DNA from: JAPORY01 sp965215385
GTDB lineage: Bacteria; Pseudomonadota; Alphaproteobacteria; Rhodobacterales; Rhodobacteraceae
Reading direction: 5' to 3'
Length of the DNA: 64,000 nt
NCBI GenBank assembly: GCA_965215385.1
Contig: OZ244059.1
Coordinates: 682,001 to 746,000, forward strand
Position numbers and translations under genes: made by a program. Every line of letters begins with the position of its first letter. Position 1 is the stretch's first letter. Positions 27,762-37,938 of this stretch are shown piece by piece. The notes beneath the pieces were generated by a model. That model did no database searches. It worked only from the letters and a program-made list of their open reading frames with translations, and was not told the origin of the DNA.

Positions 27762-29303
27762 ATGGCCATTCAGGCAGCAGAAATCTCTGCAATTTTAAAA
27801 GATCAAATCAAGAATTTCGGACAAGAGACAGAGGTTGCTGAGATTGGCCGTGTGCTAAGCGTGGGCGACGGTATCGCTCGCATCTTCGGACTCGACAATG
27901 TTCAAGCCGGAGAAATGGTCGAGTTTCCGGGTAACATCATGGGCATGGCACTCAACCTTGAGACTGACAATGTCGGTGTGGTGATATTTGGCTCTGATCG
28001 CGATATCAAAGAAGGCGATACCGTGCGCCGAACCAATTCGATTGTCGATATCCCTGTCGGCGACGGGTTGCTTGGTCGGGTTGTCGACGCGCTCGGAAAT
28101 CCGATTGATGGCAAAGGTAACATTGATAGCAGCGAGCGCCGAGTTGCCGACGTCAAAGCTCCCGGCATCATCCCGCGAAAGTCCGTGCACGAGCCCATGG
28201 CAACGGGCTTGAAATCGGTCGACGCCATGATTCCCATCGGTCGCGGCCAGCGAGAATTAATCATTGGTGACCGTCAAACCGGAAAAACAGCACTCGCACT
28301 TGATACGATCCTCAATCAAAAATCATACAACGACGCTGCTGGCGACGACGAGTCCAAAAAACTCTATTGTGTGTACGTCGCAATCGGTCAGAAGCGCTCA
28401 ACCGTTGCGCAGCTAGTAAAAAAATTAGAAGAAACTGGCGCGATCAACTACTCAATCATCGTCGCAGCGACCGCGTCCGAACCGGCGCCGATGCAGTTCC
28501 TAGCGCCCTATGCGGCAACAGCGATGGCGGAATTTTTCCGTGACAATGGCCGCCACGCCCTAATCATCTATGATGACTTATCCAAGCAAGCGGTCGCCTA
28601 TCGTCAAATGTCGCTGTTATTGCGTCGACCACCGGGACGGGAAGCCTACCCTGGTGACGTATTCTATTTACATTCGCGCCTGCTCGAGCGATCTGCGAAG
28701 CTAAACGAAGACAATGGCGCGGGTTCGTTGACCGCGCTGCCAATCATCGAAACGCAAGGTGGTGATGTCTCAGCTTTTATTCCGACCAATGTTATTTCGA
28801 TCACCGACGGTCAGATTTTCCTAGAGACAGAGTTGTTCTATCAAGGGATTCGACCAGCAGTAAATACCGGGTTGTCAGTCAGCCGCGTCGGTTCCTCGGC
28901 ACAGACTGATGCCATGTCGTCTGTCGCTGGACCTGTGAAACTGTCACTAGCGCAATATCGTGAAATGGCAGCCTTTGCCCAGTTTGGCTCTGACCTCGAT
29001 GCCGCTACGCAACAACTCCTAAACCGAGGTGAACGCTTAACCGAAGTAATGAAGCAAGCGCAGTATTCACCGCTAACAAACTCAGAAATTGTTTGTGTCA
29101 TCTTTGCCGGCACAAACGGGTATCTCGACAAACTTCCAGTCGCAGATGTAAGCCGATTTGAAAGCGGGCTGCTGACCTTTTTGCGTAACAATAAAGCCGA
29201 TTTCCTCGACTGGATTCGGGATGAAGATCCCAAATTCAAGAGTGGAGAAAACGTTGCCAAGATGAAGGCTGTCATTGACGAATATGCTGCAACCTTCGCG
29301 TGA
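27762..29303 (+). CDS. atpA: ATP synthase F1 alpha subunit
   Basis: A 513-residue non-catalytic nucleotide-binding subunit of the F1 hexamer. It begins with the EISAILKDQIKNF helix region and has a Walker A GDRQTGKTALALD (about 170) and the family signature region PAVNTGLSVSRVGSSAQ. Length and all major motifs are normal. It follows atpH without a gap. Confidence 0.97.
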   Translation: MAIQAAEISAILKDQIKNFGQETEVAEIGRVLSVGDGIARIFGLDNVQAGEMVEFPGNIMGMALNLETDNVGVVIFGSDRDIKEGDTVRRTNSIVDIPVGDGLLGRVVDALGNPIDGKGNIDSSERRVADVKAPGIIPRKSVHEPMATGLKSVDAMIPIGRGQRELIIGDRQTGKTALALDTILNQKSYNDAAGDDESKKLYCVYVAIGQKRSTVAQLVKKLEETGAINYSIIVAATASEPAPMQFLAPYAATAMAEFFRDNGRHALIIYDDLSKQAVAYRQMSLLLRRPPGREAYPGDVFYLHSRLLERSAKLNEDNGAGSLTALPIIETQGGDVSAFIPTNVISITDGQIFLETELFYQGIRPAVNTGLSVSRVGSSAQTDAMSSVAGPVKLSLAQYREMAAFAQFGSDLDAATQQLLNRGERLTEVMKQAQYSPLTNSEIVCVIFAGTNGYLDKLPVADVSRFESGLLTFLRNNKADFLDWIRDEDPKFKSGENVAKMKAVIDEYAATFA

Positions 29304-29315
29304 GCATGAATAGAA

Positions 29316-30203
29316 ATGCCGAGCCTCAAAGACCTGAAGAATAGAATTGAGTCGGTTAAATCCACTCGCAAAATCACCAAGGCGATGCAAATGGTTGCGG
29401 CGGCAAAACTTCGTCGCGCACAAGAAGCCGCCGAGTCGGCCCGACCATACGCGGAGACATTCAATCGGGTGATGTCCGATTTAGCGTCATCGATCTCCGA
29501 TCAGGGCGATGCCCCGCGATTGCTCGCCGGAACCGGATCCGATCAAGTCCACCTGCTCGTCGTAATGACCTCAGAACGAGGGCTATGTGGCGGCTTCAAT
29601 TCAAATATCGTCAAAAATGCCAAATCTCTCGCCAACGAATTGATTTCTGAGGGTAAGACCGTCAAAATCCTGACCGTCGGAAAAAAAGGCAGAGATCAAC
29701 TCAAGCGTGACTATGGCGATAAACTCGTCGGACATATCGACTTGAGCGAGGTTAAAAACATTAACTACGCTCATGCCCAAGGGATTGCGCAAGATGTGTT
29801 AAACCGATTTGAGGACAATGAGTACGATATCGCAACCTTATTTTTCTCCAAGTTTATCAGCGTCGTGAGTCAAGAACCGCAAGCCTTGCAACTCATTCCT
29901 GCAGCCTACACTCGTGAGACCACTGGGGACGCCGAGATATCATCTTCACGGCAGTTCGATTACGAACCTGACGAACAGGGAATATTAAGTGACTTGCTAC
30001 CAAGAGGAGTTGCGACCCAAATTTTTTCGGGGCTACTTGAAAATGGTGCTTCGGAACAAGGTGCGCGGATGTCAGCAATGGATAACGCCACCCGAAATGC
30101 TGGAGAAATGATTGATAAATTGACGATCCAGTACAACCGTTCACGGCAAGCAGTCATTACCAACGAACTTATTGAGATTATTTCTGGCGCTGAGGCGCTT
30201 TAA
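29316..30203 (+). CDS. atpG: ATP synthase F1 gamma subunit
   Basis: A 295-residue central-stalk protein. The N-terminal helix KDLKNRIESVKSTRKITKAM and the C-terminal ARMSAMDNATRNAGEMIDKL, which form the rotor coiled coil, are well conserved, as is SERGLCGGFNSNI. Lies between atpA and atpD with short spacings (12 and 20 bp). Confidence 0.97.
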   Translation: MPSLKDLKNRIESVKSTRKITKAMQMVAAAKLRRAQEAAESARPYAETFNRVMSDLASSISDQGDAPRLLAGTGSDQVHLLVVMTSERGLCGGFNSNIVKNAKSLANELISEGKTVKILTVGKKGRDQLKRDYGDKLVGHIDLSEVKNINYAHAQGIAQDVLNRFEDNEYDIATLFFSKFISVVSQEPQALQLIPAAYTRETTGDAEISSSRQFDYEPDEQGILSDLLPRGVATQIFSGLLENGASEQGARMSAMDNATRNAGEMIDKLTIQYNRSRQAVITNELIEIISGAEAL

Positions 30204-30223
30204 CGAAATCGGAGACCGACGAC

Positions 30224-31648
30224 ATGGCCAAAGCTATTGGTAAGGTAACGCAGGTAATCGGCGCGGTTGTTGACGTGCAATTTGCCGACCATCTGCCGGA
30301 AATCCTCAACGCGCTGTCGACCGAAAATAACGGCAAAACCTTGATCCTTGAGGTCGCGCAGCACTTGGGGGAAAATACCGTTCGAACGATTGCCATGGAT
30401 GCAACAGAGGGTCTCGTCAGAGGCCAAGAGGTTGTCGACATGGACGGCCCAATCGCTGTGCCAGTGGGCAACGCGACATTGGGACGAATTTTGAATGTTG
30501 TTGGGGAACCCGTTGACGAAGGTGAAAAGATCGCAGCGGAGGAAACCCGTGCTATTCATCAGCCAGCACCTAAATTTGCCGAACAAGCCACCGAATCCGA
30601 GATTTTAATCACCGGGATCAAAGTCGTCGATCTTCTCGCCCCTTATTCAAAGGGCGGAAAGATCGGATTGTTCGGCGGTGCGGGCGTGGGTAAAACCGTG
30701 CTGATTATGGAGTTAATCAACAACATCGCAAAAGTTCACTCAGGTTTCTCTGTGTTCGCGGGGGTTGGTGAGCGCACCCGAGAAGGCAATGACCTTTACC
30801 ATGAAATGATTGAGTCAGGGGTCATTAAGCCCGATAATCTCCCTGACAGCCAAGTGGCACTAGTCTATGGTCAAATGAATGAACCGCCCGGTGCTAGAGC
30901 CCGCGTCGCACTCACCGGGCTGACACTTGCTGAACAGTTCCGCGATCAGTCGGGTACCGACGTGCTGTTTTTTGTCGATAACATATTCCGCTTTACCCAA
31001 GCTGGGTCAGAGGTTTCCGCCCTACTTGGCCGCATCCCGTCGGCTGTTGGTTATCAACCGACATTGGCAACCGACATGGGTGCGATGCAAGAACGTATTA
31101 CCTCAACCAAAGCTGGATCAATTACGTCAATTCAGGCGGTTTATGTTCCCGCAGACGATCTGACCGATCCCGCACCAGCGACCACTTTTGCCCACCTTGA
31201 TGCGACGACAGTCTTATCGCGAGCGATCTCGGAACTCGGTATTTATCCTGCTGTTGACCCGCTCGACTCAACCTCTCGAATTTTGGACCCGCAGATCGTC
31301 GGTGATGAGCACTACCGTGTCGCTCGTGATGTTCAGGCCGTTCTACAGCGGTATAAGGCCCTGCAAGATATCATCGCGATCTTGGGCATGGACGAATTGA
31401 GCGAAGATGATAAACTTACGGTCGCCCGTGCGCGCAAAATTCAACGCTTCTTGAGCCAGCCCTTCGATGTTGCCAAAGTCTTCACTGGTTCTGAAGGCGT
31501 ACAAGTCAAACTTGAAGACACGATCGCGTCATTCAAGGCCGTCGTTGCTGGCGAATATGATCATCTACCCGAAGCGGCTTTTTACATGGTTGGTGGTATT
31601 GACGAAGTCATCGCTAAAGCTCAGCAAATGGCGGCTGAAGCTGCCTAG
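30224..31648 (+). CDS. atpD: ATP synthase F1 beta subunit
   Basis: A 474-residue catalytic subunit. Walker A GGAGVGKTVLIMELI, the catalytic Glu in GVGERTREGNDLYHEM, FFVDNIFRFTQAGSEVSALL and ALLGRIPSAVGYQPTL are all present. The start ATG 30224 gives the standard N-terminus. The gene is intact. Confidence 0.98.
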   Translation: MAKAIGKVTQVIGAVVDVQFADHLPEILNALSTENNGKTLILEVAQHLGENTVRTIAMDATEGLVRGQEVVDMDGPIAVPVGNATLGRILNVVGEPVDEGEKIAAEETRAIHQPAPKFAEQATESEILITGIKVVDLLAPYSKGGKIGLFGGAGVGKTVLIMELINNIAKVHSGFSVFAGVGERTREGNDLYHEMIESGVIKPDNLPDSQVALVYGQMNEPPGARARVALTGLTLAEQFRDQSGTDVLFFVDNIFRFTQAGSEVSALLGRIPSAVGYQPTLATDMGAMQERITSTKAGSITSIQAVYVPADDLTDPAPATTFAHLDATTVLSRAISELGIYPAVDPLDSTSRILDPQIVGDEHYRVARDVQAVLQRYKALQDIIAILGMDELSEDDKLTVARARKIQRFLSQPFDVAKVFTGSEGVQVKLEDTIASFKAVVAGEYDHLPEAAFYMVGGIDEVIAKAQQMAAEAA

Positions 31649-31667
31649 AGCTTGAGAGACATCAATC

Positions 31668-32066
31668 ATGATCCCCTTTGAACTCGTCAGTCCTGAACGA
31701 CGCCTCGCCGCTATGGAGGTACAGGGGGTTCGCATTCCCGGCAGTGAAGGTGATATGACGGTGATGGCTAATCATGCGCCACTAATTTCGACACTGCGAC
31801 CGGGGATTTTAGGAATTGAGAGTTCCGAGACAGCGCAAGAATATATCGTCTTCGGTGGCTTTACGCAGGTCACCGCAGAGCGAGTTTCTGTTTTAGCGGA
31901 AAGAGCTATACCCAAGTCCGAATTTACCCAAGAAATTCTGAATGAGGCGATTGAACAAGCCGAGAGCGACGTCACGAGAACCAAAACCTTATCAGATCCT
32001 GCGGTAATTGATGCTGCAACTAAGCGCCTCGCCGATATTAAAGTTCTTTCGGCGCATATTGCATAG
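31668..32066 (+). CDS. atpC: ATP synthase F1 epsilon subunit
   Basis: A 132-residue protein. The N-terminal beta-sandwich includes FELVSPERRLAAMEVQGVRI, GDMTVMANHAPLISTLRPG and EYIVFGGFTQV; a helical C-terminal part follows. It ends the atpHAGDC operon 20 bp after atpD. Confidence 0.94.
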   Translation: MIPFELVSPERRLAAMEVQGVRIPGSEGDMTVMANHAPLISTLRPGILGIESSETAQEYIVFGGFTQVTAERVSVLAERAIPKSEFTQEILNEAIEQAESDVTRTKTLSDPAVIDAATKRLADIKVLSAHIA

Positions 32067-32269
32067 CACTTAGTTGCCAAACAAGGTTTTTTGAGAGCCG
32101 ATGTGCCCAGCACCAATCTAGTCACAACAGCTTGTCGACATTTTGGCAATGTTACCGCTTCCAGTACGACGCGCGTAGCGTGACTGTGACCGCAGGAATT
32201 GGTTTCGTAGCCCCCGATAATTGATCACGTCTCATCACTGCATGAACCAAAATGACAGAAAGTTCGACT

Positions 32270-33289
32270 TCAGACTTGCAGTGCAAGGGTTTCATATATT
32301 GGCGAAAGTGTCTCCGCTTCAAACAAGGACGACACACTCGTTCCGCTCCAGATATTTAAGATCGCTTGCGCAAAGATCGGTGCCGTTGGGATCACTCTGA
32401 TATTTTGTGCCGAAAGCGTTTCCTCTTTCGGTGCAATGGTATCCGAAATGACCAGAGACTTCATCACCGACTTGGTCACTCTACCAACCGCCGGCCCGCT
32501 CAGTATCCCGTGCGAAATATACGCGTGAACCTCCTTGGCGCCGCTTTGCTTGAGAACTTCGGCTGCTTTGCAAAGAGTTCCCGCGGTATCACACATATCG
32601 TCGACGATCAAACAGATTTTGCCGTCAACATCACCAATGATGGTCATTTCTGCGATCTCGCCGGCTCGCTCGCGCCGCTTATCAACGATAGCTAACGGTG
32701 CGCCAATCCGTTTTGCGAGTTCGCGAGCTCGCGCAACCCCACCCACATCGGGACTGATTACAAGCAAATCATCAAGGTTGTCCCGGAAGACGTTTTGTAT
32801 GTCGAGCGCAAAAATCGGTGACGCATAGAGATTATCAACCGGTATGTCGAAAAAACCCTGAATTTGGGCCGCGTGCAGATCCATCGTCAATACGCGTTCA
32901 ACTCCGGCGCTTACCAGCAAGTTCGCGACGAGCTTTGCGGTGATTGGAGTGCGTGCCTTGGTTCGCCGATCTTGTCGAGCGTACCCAAAGTACGGAATTA
33001 CGGCGGTGATCCGGCTTGCCGACGAGCGTCGCAACGTATCGCACATGATCGCTAATTCCATCAAGTTATCGTTCGCAGGATTCGAGGTCGATTGGATGAT
33101 AAACATGTCTTCGCCGCGAACATTCTCGAATACTTCAACGAATATCTCGCCGTCATTAAAGCGTTCGATGCGGGCAGCAACGAGATCCACGTTCATCCCA
33201 CGATGCACACCCATTCTTCTTGCGATGGCCTCAGCAAGCGGCAGATTCGCGTTCCCCGCAATTAATTTTGGTTCAGCACTGTTCGGCAT
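32270..33289 (-). CDS. prs: Ribose-phosphate pyrophosphokinase (PRPP synthetase)
   Basis: A 339-residue enzyme making PRPP from ribose-5-phosphate and ATP. It has FNDGEIFVEVFENVRGED, the ATP-binding loop PYFGYARQDRR, and the PRPP loop IVDDMCDTAGT. The start at 33289 (MPNSAEPKLIAGNANLPLAE) has GGAGAT ahead; an open extension to 33559 is not typical of the family. The C-terminus is about 20-25 residues longer than the usual E. coli-type end but within the range. Confidence 0.95.
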   Translation of the reverse strand: MPNSAEPKLIAGNANLPLAEAIARRMGVHRGMNVDLVAARIERFNDGEIFVEVFENVRGEDMFIIQSTSNPANDNLMELAIMCDTLRRSSASRITAVIPYFGYARQDRRTKARTPITAKLVANLLVSAGVERVLTMDLHAAQIQGFFDIPVDNLYASPIFALDIQNVFRDNLDDLLVISPDVGGVARARELAKRIGAPLAIVDKRRERAGEIAEMTIIGDVDGKICLIVDDMCDTAGTLCKAAEVLKQSGAKEVHAYISHGILSGPAVGRVTKSVMKSLVISDTIAPKEETLSAQNIRVIPTAPIFAQAILNIWSGTSVSSLFEAETLSPIYETLALQV

Positions 33290-33876
33290 ATCTCCAATCT
33301 CCTGTGCCCGCCTGCGTGAACGGTATCGTATTCCATTGAAAAAATCCACTGCATTCTTGCAGCCTACTCGACCATCAACGTGTGGATACGAGCAATCGAA
33401 TGGCCGCGCCAAGCCGCCCCGATCAATTAGACATCTGCGCAGCTGAAGAACCGCTAATTCCGCTGGTTTAGCATCAGCCGACATCGTCCCCTTATCAGCA
33501 AGAGACCATTTGACTTGGTAACACCGTGATTTCGCGCTAGAGGACACCAGCCGTGCCAACCGAACCGAAGTATGAAATTCACTTTCCCACTCTAACCAGC
33601 CGTAATATCAAGGTCCATAACACCGCCGGCGACTTCTGACGGGGTGTCGACGCCAATGATCGCCCAAACTGTAGTAAGGCAAAATCTTAAAACATAGTCT
33701 CTAAGCGTCGACCACGCAGCCATGAAATAATCGCGGTTTTAGGTGCCGAAGTGTCCTGTCAACGAACAGTGAATTTCATAATTTTGTTACAAAAGCTTTT
33801 TGTTCGCTTCACAGAAAGGATTTAGCTGCATCGCTATGGATACTATCTCTCGTCACCAAGGATTGTAGGAGAAAAA
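33290..33876. promoter_or_regulatory. Divergent region between prs and pstS
   Basis: No gene. It must contain the prs promoter and the pst promoter; see the separate entry for a possible Pho box. Confidence 0.4.
33756..33773 (+). promoter_or_regulatory. Possible Pho box upstream of pstS
   Basis: CTGTCAACGAACAGTGAA lies about 100 bp before pstS. The first heptamer CTGTCAA matches the PhoB half-site CTGTCAT at 6 of 7; the second (CAGTGAA, after four bases) is weaker. The position ahead of a phosphate-transport operon, with phoB in the same window, makes it plausible but it is a weak match. Confidence 0.35.
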
Positions 33877-34917
33877 ATGTTACACATTAAATTGGCCGCT
33901 TTGATGCTGGCGGCAATTGGATTTGCTTCGACCGCGGCAGTAGCCCGTGACAATATACAAATTGCGGGTTCATCGACCGTTTTACCTTATGCCTCTATTG
34001 TTGCTGAGATCTTCGGCGATAACTTTGACTTCCCAACGCCTGTGGTTGAGTCAGGTGGGTCCTCCGCTGGCCTAAAGCGATTTTGCGAGGGGATCGGCGA
34101 AAACACCATCGATATCGCGAATGCATCTCGTGCCATTCGGGAAAAGGAAATCAAGGCTTGCGCCGATAATGGCGTAACCGACATCATTGAGGTTCGAATT
34201 GGCTACGATGGGATCGTGTTTGCGAGCCAACTTGCCGGACCCGCGTTCGACGCCTTTTCACCGTCGGATATATTCAATGCCTTAGCCCCAAAAGTAATGG
34301 TGAATGGTGAATTGATCGAAAATCCCCATCAAAAGTGGTCAGACTTCAATGGTGAACTTCCTGACACCGAAATACTGGTGTTTATTCCTGGTACCAAACA
34401 CGGCACGCGTGAAGTGTTCGAGGAAAAGGTCATTGCATCAGGCTGCCAAGCAACCGGAGCTTTTGCGGCAATGATTGCTGCAGGAATACCCGAAGACGAT
34501 GCTGAAAATGCCTGCCTTGAAGTGCGGACTGATGGCCGATCGGTCGATATTGATGGCGATTACACCGAAACACTCGCCCGCATTGACGCGAATCCCAACG
34601 GCATCGGTGTGTTCGGTCTCGCCTTTTACGAGAACAACACTGACCGGCTAAAAGTAGCAACAATGTCAGGAACAAGTCCAACGACAGAAACCATCGCGTC
34701 GGGAACGTATCCCGTGTCACGTCCTTTGTTTTTCTACATCAAGAAGGCGCATATCGGCGTTATTCCGGGGCTGCAGGAATTTGTCGACTTCTTTGTATCT
34801 GATCAAGTCGCGGGGCCCACTGGTCCACTCGCACAATATGGGTTGGTATCCGATCCCGCATTAGCCAATACGCAAGCGATGGTTGCCGCTGGGCAGACTA
34901 TGGCAAGCGGCTCATAG
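33877..34917 (+). CDS. pstS: Phosphate ABC transporter substrate-binding protein
   Basis: A 346-residue periplasmic phosphate receptor. The signal peptide (about 1-23, ending VAR) is followed by the phosphate-binding IQIAGSSTVLPYASIVAEIF and VVESGGSSAGLKRFCEG. Later, SRPLFFYIKKAHIGVIPGL is typical of the long PstS type. The ribosome site GTAGGAG is close to the ATG. First gene of pstSCAB. Confidence 0.95.
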   Translation: MLHIKLAALMLAAIGFASTAAVARDNIQIAGSSTVLPYASIVAEIFGDNFDFPTPVVESGGSSAGLKRFCEGIGENTIDIANASRAIREKEIKACADNGVTDIIEVRIGYDGIVFASQLAGPAFDAFSPSDIFNALAPKVMVNGELIENPHQKWSDFNGELPDTEILVFIPGTKHGTREVFEEKVIASGCQATGAFAAMIAAGIPEDDAENACLEVRTDGRSVDIDGDYTETLARIDANPNGIGVFGLAFYENNTDRLKVATMSGTSPTTETIASGTYPVSRPLFFYIKKAHIGVIPGLQEFVDFFVSDQVAGPTGPLAQYGLVSDPALANTQAMVAAGQTMASGS

Positions 34918-35124
34918 AAACAAACGAGGTAGGCGGAATAGGCACCGCTTACCTCAATTCGGGCAGGTTTGTTACCCGGACAACTTACTCTCATTCAATT
35001 CAAACCGATTAAACCGTCGTCGAAGAGTCGCGCCCTGTACACTGCAAAAAAAGACTTCTATTGATGCAACCAAATTCTTATTCGATGCATATCTTATCTC
35101 CCCAATGATCGCGAAACGCTTTTG

Positions 35125-36597
35125 ATGCCGATCTCATGGCTTCTATTGATACTTTTTGGCTTGGCGGTGCTCGGATTTTGGCTCGGTCAAACACGAGCCT
35201 TAAGGAGTGCTAACGGAGATCGCAGAGCACTCCACTCATTACCAAGCTATTACGGCAGTACCGTCGTCATCTGGACAATCATGCCAGCATTACTTCTGCT
35301 GATTGCGTGGTTGTTTATCCAATCATCTGTCATTGAGGAGTTGGTCGTCAGGAGTTCGCCATCAGCTTCAGCTGACGGTGATCGTGTCAGCAGCCTCATA
35401 ATGGCCGACATAAGGCGAATTGCCGAGGGTCTTGATGTTGTTAGCAAAGCGGACGGTCTTGAGCGAAGCATCATTGACTACTCGGATGAAGGAATAAGCA
35501 ACCTCCAAGACCACTTAACAGCAAAGGGAATTGCTTTAGGTTCGAACTTGACGCCGGAAACACTTAGTGCGGCACAGACGTATCAGAAACTATCAAGCAC
35601 CAGTAGCTTTTGGATGAACGTGGTCGTGTGTGTCGTTAGCATGCTTGGCTTGGCATCTGGGGTCATACTATCGAACAAAGACTTCCGTGCTCGTAACGTG
35701 GTCGAACGCGGCATCATGACGACATTAATTTGTGCTGCTTCTATCGCAATCTTAACGACGGCCGGAATACTACTATCACTGATTTTCAATACAATTGAGT
35801 TCTTTCAACTCTATCGTCCGATTGATTTCTTTTTTGGTTTGGAATGGGCGCCAAGCTTTTCTGGAAGGGGTGGCAATTCGCTGTTAGGAGTAGTCCCTCT
35901 GTTGTGGGGTACATTCTATGTCTCCACGATCGCCCTACTCGTCGCTGTTCCTATCGGGCTTTTTTCGGCGATCTACCTCTCCGAGTATGCCTCGAAGAAA
36001 GTTCGAGCGTTCGCCAAGCCCCTGCTTGAAGTATTGGCTGGCATACCAACAATCGTCTATGGCCTTTTTGCTCTCTTGACCGTCGGGCCCTTGCTGATGA
36101 ATGCCTTCGGTAATGAAGCCATCGGCCTGATGTCGGGCGGCAACGCCGTAGTTACGGCTGGCTTGGTCATGGGGGTCATGTTGATCCCGTTTGTTAGTTC
36201 GCTCTCAGACGATATTATTAACGCCGTGCCGCAGGCACTTCGTGAGGGCTCGTACGGTCTTGGGGCGACTCAATCGGAAACGATTCGACAAGTAGTCTTG
36301 CCTGCAGCCTTGCCCGGGATTGTTGGGGCGATTCTCCTTGCGGCATCGCGAGCAATCGGCGAGACTATGATCGTCGTACTTGGTGCCGGCGCCGCCGCGC
36401 GGTTATCGCTCAATCCCTTCGATGCAATGACGACCGTGACCGCCAAAATCGTCAGTCAGTTGACAGGTGACAGTGATTTTTCCTCCCCCGAAGTACTCGT
36501 CGCCTTTGCGCTCGGAACCACTCTGTTCGTAATCACACTCGCGCTCAATGTTCTTGCACTCTATATCGTCAGGCGGTACCGAGAACATTATGAATAA
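35125..36597 (+). CDS. pstC: Phosphate ABC transporter permease PstC
   Basis: A 490-residue membrane protein of the long PstC type, with an N-terminal extension (two extra membrane segments and a soluble loop, about 1-230) before the permease core. The core contains GTFYVSTIALLVAVPIGLFS, EVLAGIPTIVYGLFAL and the EAA-like REGSYGLGATQSETIRQVVL. ATG 35125 is preferred over the adjacent TTG 35122. A gap of about 200 bp separates it from pstS. Confidence 0.93.
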   Translation: MPISWLLLILFGLAVLGFWLGQTRALRSANGDRRALHSLPSYYGSTVVIWTIMPALLLLIAWLFIQSSVIEELVVRSSPSASADGDRVSSLIMADIRRIAEGLDVVSKADGLERSIIDYSDEGISNLQDHLTAKGIALGSNLTPETLSAAQTYQKLSSTSSFWMNVVVCVVSMLGLASGVILSNKDFRARNVVERGIMTTLICAASIAILTTAGILLSLIFNTIEFFQLYRPIDFFFGLEWAPSFSGRGGNSLLGVVPLLWGTFYVSTIALLVAVPIGLFSAIYLSEYASKKVRAFAKPLLEVLAGIPTIVYGLFALLTVGPLLMNAFGNEAIGLMSGGNAVVTAGLVMGVMLIPFVSSLSDDIINAVPQALREGSYGLGATQSETIRQVVLPAALPGIVGAILLAASRAIGETMIVVLGAGAAARLSLNPFDAMTTVTAKIVSQLTGDSDFSSPEVLVAFALGTTLFVITLALNVLALYIVRRYREHYE

Positions 36598-36608
36598 CCG
36601 ATAACGGT

Positions 36609-37922
36609 ATGGCCCAAGACTCACCGGTTTCCTCCCGCTCGCTAAAGTCAACTAACGCCCACTCGCGGCGTCGGTTACGGGCAGAAAAATGTTTTCGCGC
36701 CTTGGGCGTTGCGGCAATGGTTACAGGGCTGCTTTTCTTATTGCTGTTGGTCTTTTCTATCGTTTCCAATGGGCTTCCAGCGTTCAAGAAAACCATAATC
36801 AGTGTTGATTTTGCGCTCACTCAGGAGCAGTTCGAGAAAGCCGAAGCCGCTCTGATGAAGACAGGAGTCTACTCAGACTTTTTCGCTCAATCACTCGTCG
36901 AAACCATTCAAGCATTGGACGTCCCAGTCGAAGTCGATCAAGAATCGATAAATCGTTTGCTTGGCAAAGTTGGATCGATTTTGCGTGAGCATTATCGCCG
37001 CAACACGGATCAACTCGGACAGACTATCACCTTCGAGATACCGATGGCTTCGCGAGTTGATCGCTATTACAAGGGAACGCTTTCGCGTGAAGGAATCTCC
37101 GACAACAACCGCTTTATTCGCGTATCTGACCTAGACCTAGCGGATACCCTTAAAGAAGCTGGGCTCATTCGTCAGACATTCAATTGGCAGTTTATAACGG
37201 GGGTCGATTCGAGTGTCGACAATCCCGGTGGTGCGGGAATTGGAGCGTCGGTTCTTGGCTCCTTCTTTATGATGATTGTCGTGCTCGTACTTTCCTTGCC
37301 GATTGGGGTTGCGGCCTCAATTTATCTCGAAGAATTTGCCGCCAAGAACTGGTTAACCGATTTTATCGAAGTTAATATTTCTAACCTCGCTGCTGTCCCT
37401 TCGATTGTCTTCGGAATCCTGGGTCTTGCGGTATTTATCCAGTTCATGCACTTGCCACAGTCGGCGCCGTTGGTTGGTGGCTTAGTGCTAACGCTGATGA
37501 CGCTACCGACAATCATCATCTCGACGCGGGCGTCGCTAAAAGCTGTTCCCCCTTCAATTCGTGACGCAGCCCTCGCGGTCGGTGCGTCAAAAATGCAAGC
37601 GGTGTTCCACCACGTCCTGCCGCTTGCGATGCCCGGAATTTTAACCGGAACAATTATCGGCCTAGCGCAAGCACTTGGGGAAACAGCGCCTTTGCTGCTT
37701 ATCGGTATGGTCGGCTTTGTTGCTCGCTATCCAGACACGATTCTGGCTGGGTTCGAAGGACCCAACTCAGCTATTCCGGCCCAGATTTTTAACTGGGCTT
37801 CACGATCGGATGCCATTTTCGCGGAGAAAGCGTGGGGCGGAATCATTATTTTGCTGATTTTTCTGATGTCGATGAATATAGTCGCAGTCCTGATGCGCCG
37901 CCGCTTTGAGCGGCGCTGGTAG
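36609..37922 (+). CDS. pstA: Phosphate ABC transporter permease PstA
   Basis: A 437-residue permease. The N-terminus has a membrane helix and a soluble DUF3333-type region (about 45-200), followed by the core with GSFFMMIVVLVLSLPIGVAA, NLAAVPSIVFGILGLAVF and the EAA-like IRDAALAVGASKMQAVFHHV. It pairs with PstC; the long form matches the long PstC. Confidence 0.93.
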   Translation: MAQDSPVSSRSLKSTNAHSRRRLRAEKCFRALGVAAMVTGLLFLLLLVFSIVSNGLPAFKKTIISVDFALTQEQFEKAEAALMKTGVYSDFFAQSLVETIQALDVPVEVDQESINRLLGKVGSILREHYRRNTDQLGQTITFEIPMASRVDRYYKGTLSREGISDNNRFIRVSDLDLADTLKEAGLIRQTFNWQFITGVDSSVDNPGGAGIGASVLGSFFMMIVVLVLSLPIGVAASIYLEEFAAKNWLTDFIEVNISNLAAVPSIVFGILGLAVFIQFMHLPQSAPLVGGLVLTLMTLPTIIISTRASLKAVPPSIRDAALAVGASKMQAVFHHVLPLAMPGILTGTIIGLAQALGETAPLLLIGMVGFVARYPDTILAGFEGPNSAIPAQIFNWASRSDAIFAEKAWGGIIILLIFLMSMNIVAVLMRRRFERRW

Positions 37923-37938
37923 TGACGGACTTATAACG

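Noticed and set aside
32067..32269. Possible RNA gene between atpC and prs
   Set aside because: Only about 200 bp with no clear hairpin-plus-T-run or conserved RNA motif.
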